Source: a virus
Direction: 5' to 3' (one strand)
Length of the DNA stretch: 36,893 bases
IMG/VR virus record: IMGVR_UViG_3300031972_001960
Span: 1 to 36,893 of that record
Part shown: positions 6,742 through 14,565 of the stretch, in pieces
Layout: each line of letters starts with the position of its first letter
Position numbering within the stretch: position 1 is the first letter of the stretch
Translations under genes and position numbers: made by a program
The notes under the pieces: model-generated
What the model saw: only the letters and a program-made list of their open reading frames with translations
Database searches by the model: none
What the model was told of the DNA's origin: nothing

Positions 6742-7889
6742 TGCCTTTGGATAAAAGCAAATTGCAGGAAAGTTTAGTAACCATTTTCTCTGACATAAAT
6801 TTTGATACCACATCAAAAGAAAAATTTTTAGAGATTTTCGATGCTATAGTAGAATATAGCCGTGGGGTTGTACCACCTTCAGCTTCAGTGGACGCTGCCG
6901 GCGAAATCATTTCAAGTCTTCTACAAACATTTCCTGGTGGTCTTTTTTCTGATGGTATTACATTACTTGAAAGACAATTACCCAGATTTGCCAAAAGTAT
7001 TGCGTTGGGAATGCTGCCATTATATAAAGGTAAGGCACCATCACAGGCTTTAACAAATCGAATCAAGACAGTAATGGCAGACAATGCAGCAAAGGGTAAG
7101 ACTACTGTTGAATGTGCCGAATCCATGGCCAATGTTTTACATGATTGGTTTTCTACGGGTACAGCTGAAGCTACTCCTATTGCCTTAGGATTGCCGCCGA
7201 CAGTACCATCTTGGGGTATCGGTGAATTGAAAAGAAATGATTTAGAATATACTGAAGACAATTATTCGGGCATTAAATGGAGACCGGAAGATAGTGACGG
7301 TCATCCTAATGCTAATAGATTGCGAAGAGTATTGAGAGCTTTTAAATATGGCGAAAAAGGAAGACGTATAACTGGAAAATCGGTTGGCGAAATTTCGAAT
7401 GGTGGCGATATTTCAAATATACTTGCTAGTTGGGTCATATTCGTAATCAATGAAATAAAACGTGAGTTACCGGACGCAGAACTTGCCTTTACAGGAGGCA
7501 ATGATATATTTCATCAAAACTTAGGATATAAAAGTAATCATACTTATGGTAATGCTATGGATTTTGTTGTGAAACCTAGATCATATGTAAGTCAAATAGA
7601 AAAAATATTACATGGTATATCGGGATCACCTGCCAATTACAGATTTGATGGCGAACCTCTCTTCAGATTTATTAATGAATATGCACATATATCTAAAGCA
7701 GGAACAGCTCCTCATTTTCATATAACTGTACATCCGATACCTCCTGATAGTCAGGAATCGATCTCACGTGCAGCTAAATCTACTAGACTAGTATCTACCG
7801 GCTTAGTGACTGAACGTCCGTGGGTAGGAAATGTGTTTATATTTGAAGAATCTACTCAGTCATTGATAATTGAGCAAAGACAAGTATAA
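6741..7889 (+). CDS. Baseplate-associated M15-type zinc peptidase
   Basis: I choose ATG 6741 (TAATG overlap with the previous stop; GAGGAG about 14 bases upstream) over an in-frame ATG at 6699 inside the hub gene, giving 382 residues. The N-terminal 200 residues are helical and of unknown family. The C-terminal third shows the zinc signature of M15 / D-Ala-D-Ala-type peptidases: S-N-H-T-Y-G-N-A-M-D (265-274), giving His267 and Asp274, and P-H-F-H (324-327) with His327 as third ligand. Such enzymes cut peptidoglycan cross-links. Directly behind a hub protein that lacks lysozyme, it probably opens the cell wall at injection. A free endolysin for lysis is an alternative, but the large N-terminal domain and the operon position favour a virion part. 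Confidence 0.7.
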   Translation: MPLDKSKLQESLVTIFSDINFDTTSKEKFLEIFDAIVEYSRGVVPPSASVDAAGEIISSLLQTFPGGLFSDGITLLERQLPRFAKSIALGMLPLYKGKAPSQALTNRIKTVMADNAAKGKTTVECAESMANVLHDWFSTGTAEATPIALGLPPTVPSWGIGELKRNDLEYTEDNYSGIKWRPEDSDGHPNANRLRRVLRAFKYGEKGRRITGKSVGEISNGGDISNILASWVIFVINEIKRELPDAELAFTGGNDIFHQNLGYKSNHTYGNAMDFVVKPRSYVSQIEKILHGISGSPANYRFDGEPLFRFINEYAHISKAGTAPHFHITVHPIPPDSQESISRAAKSTRLVSTGLVTERPWVGNVFIFEESTQSLIIEQRQV

Positions 7890-7902
7890 TTCTGTTACAT
7901 TT

Positions 7903-7913
7903 CATATTTATAG
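7903..7913 (+). promoter_or_regulatory. Candidate late promoter box, wedge unit
   Basis: A second exact CATATTTATAG (core 7905-7912) stands 12 bases before ATG 7926, in the only gap between the peptidase gene and the wedge genes. Everything from here to 19227 could be one transcript. Confidence 0.65.
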
Positions 7914-7925
7914 TAAAGTAATACT

Positions 7926-8342
7926 ATGGGTAAATTTACACAAGCTTTAAGGCAAATGATCAGACAGGAAATGAGAGATGTTCTAACTGAAGAACTTCTG
8001 CCTATACTGAAAGATGTGTTATCAGAACAGCGGCAGCCAGTACCTGCCAAACCGCAGCGCAGAAAGCCTGTCACAAAGAAGACATTCTCAAAGAATTCCA
8101 TTCTGAATGATCTGTTGAATGACACAGCGACGGCTACAAACTTCGCTGAAATGAATACAGGTCCATTAGTCGAATCTGGATTGAGCATGATCAGTTCAGA
8201 GCCAGATGTCACGCCAACTACCGATATTGATGGTAGACCTGTTGATACATCAAATGAAGCTGTTGCTAATGTTTTAAGCATCATGAATAAGGATTATTCT
8301 GCTCTGATGACAGCCATTGACAAAAAGAAGGGTCGTAGATAA
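7926..8342 (+). CDS. Unknown late protein before gp25 (138 aa)
   Basis: The protein begins with an amphipathic helix (L-R-Q-M-I-R-Q-E-M-R-D-V-L-T-E-E), followed by a Pro/Arg/Lys-rich linker (V-P-A-K-P-Q-R-R-K-P) and an acidic, Thr-rich second half ending in K-K-K-G-R-R. I recognise no domain. The N-terminal helix resembles that of the protein at 33154 (both have L-R-Q-x-I-R and then L-[TS]-E). Its stop overlaps the gp25 start by one base. It is the first gene behind a late box, so it is probably a small baseplate or virion protein. A tape-measure-like or chaperone role is only a guess. Confidence 0.65.
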   Translation: MGKFTQALRQMIRQEMRDVLTEELLPILKDVLSEQRQPVPAKPQRRKPVTKKTFSKNSILNDLLNDTATATNFAEMNTGPLVESGLSMISSEPDVTPTTDIDGRPVDTSNEAVANVLSIMNKDYSALMTAIDKKKGRR

Positions 8343-8917
8343 TGGCTAGACCAATCTACAGATTAGAACCATTTAATACAACGCCTAATGTTGCAATAGG
8401 CGTAAAATTACCATTTAATAAACCTGCATCAGCATTTTCAGAATTATCAAATTACGCATCCGGATCTACAGATGGCGGATCAGTTTTTGTGCAGTCGTAC
8501 ACAACATTGGAACAAGTTGTAAGCAATATCAAATCATTGTTACTGACTAGAAAAGGTGAACGATTTATGCAGCCTAATCTAGGAACTAATATTTTCAATT
8601 TTCTGTTTGAAAATTTAACTAATGAGGCTTTGGAGACATTACAAGAATCTATTGAAGATGATTTTGAATATTGGTTACCATATGCTACTCTAAATAATCT
8701 AATGATAACCGAAGATAGAGCATTGAATAGATTCAATATAAGATTTGATGTCGCAGTTACTACTATAAGGGCAAATATAATAATAAATGTACTATTAGAT
8801 GAAGAAACAATATTACAGATTGATGTAGATGATACTGAAACAGATGATCTAGCACAAGATGCTTTACAATTAGTTCCAATTAGTTCAGCTACAGTAACAT
8901 CTCTAGGTACTTATTAA
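8342..8917 (+). CDS. 25: Baseplate wedge subunit gp25 (GPW/gp25 family)
   Basis: The 191-residue protein fits the gp25 family, which nucleates sheath assembly at the baseplate. The most telling part is S-N-I-K-S-L-L-L-T-R-K-G-E-R (about 61-74), then M-Q-P-N-L-G-T-N-I, the conserved turn after the first helix. I-E-D-D-F-E-Y-W-L-P-Y and a beta-strand pair follow. It is longer than T4 gp25 (132 aa) because of extra N- and C-terminal segments; the N-terminal M-A-R-P-I-Y-R may be an arm toward a partner. The order gp25, gp6, then a tail-protein-I-like gene matches the W-J-I wedge module of P2-type phages, which supports the assignment. Confidence 0.87.
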   Translation: MARPIYRLEPFNTTPNVAIGVKLPFNKPASAFSELSNYASGSTDGGSVFVQSYTTLEQVVSNIKSLLLTRKGERFMQPNLGTNIFNFLFENLTNEALETLQESIEDDFEYWLPYATLNNLMITEDRALNRFNIRFDVAVTTIRANIIINVLLDEETILQIDVDDTETDDLAQDALQLVPISSATVTSLGTY

Positions 8918-8923
8918 TGAGAT

Positions 8924-10786
8924 ATGATTATGACACAAATTAAAAAAGAAGTAAAATATTTGAATAAGGATTTTGCTCAATTTCGACAAAATCTAATCAA
9001 TTTTACAAAAAATTACTTTCCAAATACATATAGTGATTTCAATGAAACATCACCAGGTATGTTATTCATGGAAATGTCATCATATGTCGGTGATGTATTG
9101 TCATATTACACAGATACAGCGTTTCGAGAATCGATACTTAGTTTAGCAAATGAACGTAGTAGTATTATAACATTATCCAAATTATTTGGATATGATGCTA
9201 GAAATTTCTCAGCAGCTACAGGTAAAATAGAGGTATATCAATTGGTACCAGCTATAGGCACTGGTGCTAACATCGAACCAGATATGAGATATGCATTATC
9301 AATAGCAAGCGGAATGACAATGGCATCAGAGAATGATGTATTATATAGAACAGTTGAACCTATTGATTTTAACAACGATCCGGAAATATCTGTTTATGAA
9401 CTGAATGCGTCCGGTGATATAGCAAGATATTTACTTAAAAAAGACGTTGATATAGTATCTGGAGAAGTAAAAACTGAAATATTTACTTTTAGTGATCCTA
9501 AACCATATGATAAAATTGTGTTATCAGAAGATAATGTTATAGACATTGTAAGTATTAAAGATTCAGCTAATAATGATTGGAGTGAAGTAGATTACTTGGC
9601 ACAAGATACAGTATTTGATGATGTTTTAAATATCCCGTTTAATGATCCGACACTTAGTCAATTCAGATCAAGTGTTCCTTACATTCTGAAATTGAAAAAA
9701 ACGCCTAGAAGGTTTGTAACTAGAACCAGAGCTGATAACAAAGTTGAAATACAATTTGGTTCTGGTATTAGTTCTGATGCTGATGAAGAGATTATACCAA
9801 ATCCAAAAAATGTTGGTATAGGACTTGAGTATTTGAGACGAACGACAAATAATAATTTAGATCCATCCAATTTTCTTTATACAAGTACATATGGTCTAGC
9901 TCCAAGTAACACAACACTTACTGTGACATATACAGTAGGCGGAGGTATAAATGATAACACTGGTGTAAACACTATCACTGATCCTATAGATGTTGTATAT
10001 CTCAATGAAGGTACGACTGTAAATTTAGATGATACTAAAGAAACATTAGCAATAATCAATCCGACTGCTATAACTGGTGGTGGAGATCGTGAAGCTATCG
10101 AAAATATTAGGCAAAATGCTATTGCAAGTTTTGCAGCACAGAATAGAGCAATTACAAGAGAAGATTATATCGCCAGAATTTATGCTATGCCACGTAGGTT
10201 TGGGTCTGTAGACAAAGCTTACATAGTCGGTGATACACAGATTAATACACATGATCAAACTTATCCTAGCTATACTATTCAAAACCCTTTAGCATTAAAT
10301 CTATATATCTTGTCATTAGATGAGAACAAAAATTTAACGCCGGCTAACTTAGCTGTCAAAGAAAATATCAGAACATATCTATCTGAATATCGTATGTTAA
10401 CAGATGCGATCAATATAAAAGATGCATTCATTGTTAATATAGCTTTAAATTTTGAAATCATAGCACGGCCAGAATATAATTCAAATCAAGTAGTACTGAA
10501 CTGTATTGAGAGATTGAAAGTATTATTTCACGTCGATAGGATGCAGATAAATGGAAGCATTGATATGAATGCTATCAAAGCAGATCTAGATTTAGTTGAA
10601 GGTGTGCAGACTGTTACTAGTTTTGAAATAGAAAACAAATATTCCACTGCAGATGGATATTCTGGAAATGTCTATAATATTGCTAGTGCAACTAAACATG
10701 GAATACTGTATCCAAGCTTAGATCCATGTATCTTTGAAGTAAAATATCCAAATCGAGATATTCAAGGTAGAACTGTAAATGTATAA
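8924..10786 (+). CDS. 6: Baseplate wedge subunit gp6
   Basis: This 620-residue protein resembles T4 gp6 (660 aa), the wedge protein that closes the iris-like ring around the hub (P2 gpJ family). Diagnostic parts are the N-terminal Y-L-N-K-D-F-A-Q-F-R and E-T-S-P-G-M-L-F-M-E-M-S-S-Y-V-G-D-V-L-S-Y-Y (about 43-64). Around 390-415 come a G-G-G-D-R-E-A-I-E-N-I-R segment and the N-R-A-I-T-R-E-D-Y motif, conserved in gpJ-like proteins. The start could also be ATG 8930, two codons in; neither has a good ribosome-binding site. It sits six bases after gp25 and two bases before the next gene. Assignment is firm. Confidence 0.87.
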   Translation: MIMTQIKKEVKYLNKDFAQFRQNLINFTKNYFPNTYSDFNETSPGMLFMEMSSYVGDVLSYYTDTAFRESILSLANERSSIITLSKLFGYDARNFSAATGKIEVYQLVPAIGTGANIEPDMRYALSIASGMTMASENDVLYRTVEPIDFNNDPEISVYELNASGDIARYLLKKDVDIVSGEVKTEIFTFSDPKPYDKIVLSEDNVIDIVSIKDSANNDWSEVDYLAQDTVFDDVLNIPFNDPTLSQFRSSVPYILKLKKTPRRFVTRTRADNKVEIQFGSGISSDADEEIIPNPKNVGIGLEYLRRTTNNNLDPSNFLYTSTYGLAPSNTTLTVTYTVGGGINDNTGVNTITDPIDVVYLNEGTTVNLDDTKETLAIINPTAITGGGDREAIENIRQNAIASFAAQNRAITREDYIARIYAMPRRFGSVDKAYIVGDTQINTHDQTYPSYTIQNPLALNLYILSLDENKNLTPANLAVKENIRTYLSEYRMLTDAINIKDAFIVNIALNFEIIARPEYNSNQVVLNCIERLKVLFHVDRMQINGSIDMNAIKADLDLVEGVQTVTSFEIENKYSTADGYSGNVYNIASATKHGILYPSLDPCIFEVKYPNRDIQGRTVNV

Positions 10787-10788
10787 TT

Positions 10789-11913
10789 ATGTATAGACTA
10801 TTTTACGCAGAACGCGATGCAACAATTTATGAAAGATTTACTGAACGTAATACTGGTATAGATCAAATATTAGAACTAACCAAATTATCATCAGCATCAT
10901 CTGATTTTTCTGACACTTTCAATACTAGAATATTGATAGATTTCGGATCAGAAATTGACACATTACGTACTGCCATAAACAATGGAAAAATTCCACCATT
11001 AGGTAATTCAGCTAACTCATCTTCAGTGTTTCTCAAAATGTTTGCAGCCGAATCATCAGATCTTTTACGCTCATATGAATTAGAAGCTTATCCCGTATCT
11101 GAATCCTGGACAAATGGTAATGGTATGTTTTCAGATGATCCTGAAGTACAAAATGGTGTATCATGGTTATACAGATCTGGTACACCAAATGCTATATTAT
11201 GGAATACGGCTTCTGCTGAATCATATAATGATGCATCTGCTACCAACACCAACGGTGGCGGCACCTGGATCACCGGTTCTACATATGAAGCTTCACAATC
11301 ATTTCAAAATGAAGTACCTGATGTTAGAATGAATGTAACTGATATAGTCAAGCATTGGGTTGATCAGGATATAACTAACAATGGATTCATTGTTAAACGT
11401 TCTAAAACCGACGAAATATCCGGTGATATTTTAGGATCATTAAAGTTCTATGGTAGAGAAACACATACGGTATTTGTGCCGAGGTTGGAAGTTGCATTTG
11501 ATAATACAACATTTTCGGATACAGGTTCTGCTGAAATCACTTCTGAAACATATGTTCCTTATTTTAAAAATATTAGAGATGAATATAGGACTAATGACAT
11601 TACAAAGTTTAGAATAGGAGTACGTCCAGAATTTCCTGACAAATCATATGCAACAGCATCATTTTTTCTCACAAGTAATAGATTACCCACATCAAGTTTC
11701 TATAGTATTTTAGATTCTGTGACAGATGATGTTATAATACCTTTTGACAATACGGCTACAAAAATTGATTGTGATGCAAATGGTAGTTTCTTCAAACTAA
11801 GAATGGATTCATTCTTCCCAGAACGTTTTTATAAAATAAAATTAAAAATAGAACGTGATGGGGGTGATGATGTTCAAACGTTTGATGATTTTTATTTCAA
11901 AGTAGTTAAATAA
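10789..11913 (+). CDS. DNRLRE-like beta-sandwich protein in the wedge operon
   Basis: The 374-residue protein resembles the DNRLRE-like domain found in large extracellular bacterial proteins. An early D-A-T-I-Y-E is followed by N-T-G-I-D-Q-I-L-E-L. Then come a strand T-R-I-L-I-D-F, the S-E-S-W-T-N-G-N-G turn (about 104-112), G-V-S-W-L-Y, G-G-G-T-W-I-T-G, M-N-V-T-D-I-V-K-H-W and finally N-G-F-I-V-K-R-S. The last 130 residues are a separate beta-rich domain with R-F-Y-K-I-K-L-K-I. In T4 the gene after gp6 is gp7, so this position is not filled by the T4 equivalent. It could be a peripheral wedge or adhesion component that recalls gp8/gp10 by position only. A stretch of about 40 bases inside is unusually G+C-rich. 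Confidence 0.6.
   Translation: MYRLFYAERDATIYERFTERNTGIDQILELTKLSSASSDFSDTFNTRILIDFGSEIDTLRTAINNGKIPPLGNSANSSSVFLKMFAAESSDLLRSYELEAYPVSESWTNGNGMFSDDPEVQNGVSWLYRSGTPNAILWNTASAESYNDASATNTNGGGTWITGSTYEASQSFQNEVPDVRMNVTDIVKHWVDQDITNNGFIVKRSKTDEISGDILGSLKFYGRETHTVFVPRLEVAFDNTTFSDTGSAEITSETYVPYFKNIRDEYRTNDITKFRIGVRPEFPDKSYATASFFLTSNRLPTSSFYSILDSVTDDVIIPFDNTATKIDCDANGSFFKLRMDSFFPERFYKIKLKIERDGGDDVQTFDDFYFKVVK
11240..11280. other. Local G+C-rich patch inside the DNRLRE-like gene
   Basis: About 60% of the bases here are G or C, against roughly one third around it, with ACC, GGC and AAC codons that are rare in this window. It encodes the Gly-rich turn N-T-N-G-G-G-T-W-I-T-G. It may be a recently exchanged segment or chance. 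Confidence 0.5.
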
Positions 11914-11920
11914 CAATGTT

Positions 11921-14563
11921 ATGTCGAATACCTTTTTTCTAAATTCTGCTAATAATACATTTCCTGCTGAGCCGTTCACTATAAACGGATATTATCCATT
12001 GTATTTTACAGAATTTGCAGCCCGGGCAGCATCTCCTTATAACACATATCATATACACGAACTAAATAATACTGTATATTATATGCCTAACAATTTTGGG
12101 CAAATAGGTGTTCCACAATATCATGGTAATTATACTGGTAGTAATACTCCAAATGGTATTTTGATAGCTGATAGAAATGATGTTGGTACTTTACAATTAG
12201 ATACTCAGACAGATGAATATGCATTTTACGGGCTACAACAAACTGTACCTACTTCTAATAATACAATCTTACAAAATGTTTTAGATCCAGGTTTTGGTTA
12301 TTTCGTAGAAGATGATCAGGTTTTAGAACCTGCTCAAAGTAAGATATTCATTGCTAACAAGCCAGTAGACTTGTTGGATATTCATGACAATTATATAAGA
12401 TTTGGTCCACATAATCTAGCAACTAATAACTTTATTGTAGATGATGTATTCTGTATATTCTATATAGAGAATGGTATTGCAAGACCAATACCAAATTATA
12501 AAACGTTGGATGTCATGTTAGTGGAAGAAGGGCAAACATATGCTTCTATCATAGTAGCAGAGGAAGCAGATTTCACAACATTTGACATATCTTTAGATGG
12601 TACAACATTTATCAGTTCTGTGTCATCACCTTACGATGAATTCATAGCACGTTCAATGCCAGACAGATCATCTGAATGGAACTATGATATACGATTCAGA
12701 ACTGGTTATCTACCGATATCTCCATTTGTCAGAGACCCAGGTGATTATATTTTACCTGTGACAACAACAGGTGTACCGACTATACAAGCGCAATACGCCC
12801 CGCGTGTATTTCAAGATCAGACATTCAATGAAAAAATGAGAGAAAAATTCGAAGGTCAGATGGTTGTTTTAGATTGGCCAAATTTGACCGGTAATTGGGA
12901 TGATAATGAAGTAGCAAATTTCACTCCAGTACAATCCGATGATCTAGTTAACAATTTACGCATGATGGTACATGGTCATTGGAAACAAGTCACTGATGTA
13001 TTTGTTATCAAAAAATATGCATATGTCAATGACTATGATATATCAAGATATGGTTCTGTAGAACCTGACCCAGCAAATGGTATAGTCGGAGCTTCGGGTC
13101 GTTATGGAGAGACTGGACTGATTAACATTTTATGTGATAATGGTGGTATCACAATTATAAGATCAATGTTACCAGAAGGAGTTGTTAGTACTAATCAAAC
13201 TGATACTGCGTTGGAATTAGAGCCTGTATGGAATGCCTTTCCACATATCATAACATCTGATGGCGGCACTGATCCAGGAGATGACGGCAATCCGGGTCTA
13301 GATTTAGCTGAATATGATAATTACATAGATTTTGAATCCCATGGTTACAATATGTTCAGTAAGACAGAGCTGCAGCCATATGAACCAGCTGGATCTATTA
13401 AATATTATCCTGAAAATCGATTCAATGATTATACATTACAAGCCATACAACAAGGTCAAATCGATGCTATACGAGATTCATTGAATGATTTGTTTTTAAA
13501 TACTGCTACCATATTAGGTTTGGCACAAATAAGTTATGATTCATATAATAGACCTGCTATAGATGAAATCAATGAAATGTTTGATGGTAATAGTGATATC
13601 TACAATGTATTGACAGTTACTTCGGGCCAATGGAAATTGAAACGATTGAAAAACAATGGTGATGTTGTCAATGTTGCTACAAATACCAATTTCTTTAGAT
13701 GTTTATCAGATACAGGTCAAGCATTAGATGAGTTATCAGACAATAATATTGATGACATATTAGGTTTTGGTTGGGGACGTATTTGGAATGATAGTTTTAA
13801 TGTAGGCGATACACCTGAGATATATGGTGTTCCACAATCAACGCCTTTGGGTACGGCTACTAATAATGCAATCGCTGATTTGATAGCTGATATAACTAAT
13901 TTGCAAAATATAGATATTCCAGGATATGGTCCTCTATTAAGTAATAATATACAAATACCGACTGCTACAGTTGTAGGACAAATATCATCAGTAACTTCTC
14001 GTATCATTTCTACTGATATTCAAGGACCTACACCGAATAGTAATTATTCTGCACATGACACTACTAATCTGAACAGACGTACGTTGAGAGACTTATTATG
14101 GCGTAACGAATATATAGGTCTGTTAATATTTAATCAGATTAAAGACGAATTTGCTACATTCAAAGCAATAGCAGCTCTGATTGATGAATATCGATCCATA
14201 ACCGGCGAGATGTTGTCCAATGCAACTGCAGTTATGAGTTACATTGATCAGACAATATTGACTGCTACAGATCCGGCACAAATGCAAACAGCTTATAATG
14301 CACTATCAGCATTAAATACGGTATTGAATAATCAAATATCATCTGGTATATTCTTTATACCAGCATTCTTACGATCAGAAGCAAAACAGTATCAGCGGCA
14401 AAATTTGATTGCACAATACAATGCGATACAATTGGTACGTAGAAGATTATTTACAGATACACAGGGAAAAGACTTCTTCTTTAATTTCCCAGGTCAAGCT
14501 ACTACAGCGTTAAATAATGCTCAACCAAATGGTTTCGTTTATGATAATTATATAAGGAGCTAG
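11921..14563 (+). CDS. Large baseplate or tail structural protein (880 aa)
   Basis: No whole-length family is recognised. The N-terminal 80 residues contain Y-P-L-Y-F-T-E and then Y-H-I-H-E-L-N-N-T-V-Y-Y-M-P-N-N and Q-Y-H-G-N-Y. This His/aromatic signature (HxH, YYMP, YHGxY) is one I associate with phage tail or fibre proteins and possible metal binding. The middle part is beta-rich with acidic loops, including the run D-G-G-T-D-P-G-D-D-G-N. The last 250 residues are helical, with N-L-N-R-R-T-L-R-D-L-L-W-R and a final F-F-F-N-F-P-G. It lies between the DNRLRE-like gene and the gp7-like gene in the wedge operon and ends two bases before the next start. A wedge or fibre-attachment part is the best inference. 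Confidence 0.6.
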   Translation: MSNTFFLNSANNTFPAEPFTINGYYPLYFTEFAARAASPYNTYHIHELNNTVYYMPNNFGQIGVPQYHGNYTGSNTPNGILIADRNDVGTLQLDTQTDEYAFYGLQQTVPTSNNTILQNVLDPGFGYFVEDDQVLEPAQSKIFIANKPVDLLDIHDNYIRFGPHNLATNNFIVDDVFCIFYIENGIARPIPNYKTLDVMLVEEGQTYASIIVAEEADFTTFDISLDGTTFISSVSSPYDEFIARSMPDRSSEWNYDIRFRTGYLPISPFVRDPGDYILPVTTTGVPTIQAQYAPRVFQDQTFNEKMREKFEGQMVVLDWPNLTGNWDDNEVANFTPVQSDDLVNNLRMMVHGHWKQVTDVFVIKKYAYVNDYDISRYGSVEPDPANGIVGASGRYGETGLINILCDNGGITIIRSMLPEGVVSTNQTDTALELEPVWNAFPHIITSDGGTDPGDDGNPGLDLAEYDNYIDFESHGYNMFSKTELQPYEPAGSIKYYPENRFNDYTLQAIQQGQIDAIRDSLNDLFLNTATILGLAQISYDSYNRPAIDEINEMFDGNSDIYNVLTVTSGQWKLKRLKNNGDVVNVATNTNFFRCLSDTGQALDELSDNNIDDILGFGWGRIWNDSFNVGDTPEIYGVPQSTPLGTATNNAIADLIADITNLQNIDIPGYGPLLSNNIQIPTATVVGQISSVTSRIISTDIQGPTPNSNYSAHDTTNLNRRTLRDLLWRNEYIGLLIFNQIKDEFATFKAIAALIDEYRSITGEMLSNATAVMSYIDQTILTATDPAQMQTAYNALSALNTVLNNQISSGIFFIPAFLRSEAKQYQRQNLIAQYNAIQLVRRRLFTDTQGKDFFFNFPGQATTALNNAQPNGFVYDNYIRS
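14554..14559 (+). promoter_or_regulatory. Strong ribosome-binding site before a GTG start
   Basis: AAGGAG lies six bases before GTG 14566 and just before the previous stop codon. It justifies the GTG start of the 1553-aa gene. Confidence 0.75.
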
Positions 14564-14565
14564 TA

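Noticed and set aside
6704-7261. Minus-strand open frame of 185 codons opposite the peptidase gene
   Set aside because: It mirrors a well-supported plus-strand gene, has no recognisable domain, and no minus-strand gene is otherwise present; the same applies to the other minus-strand frames.
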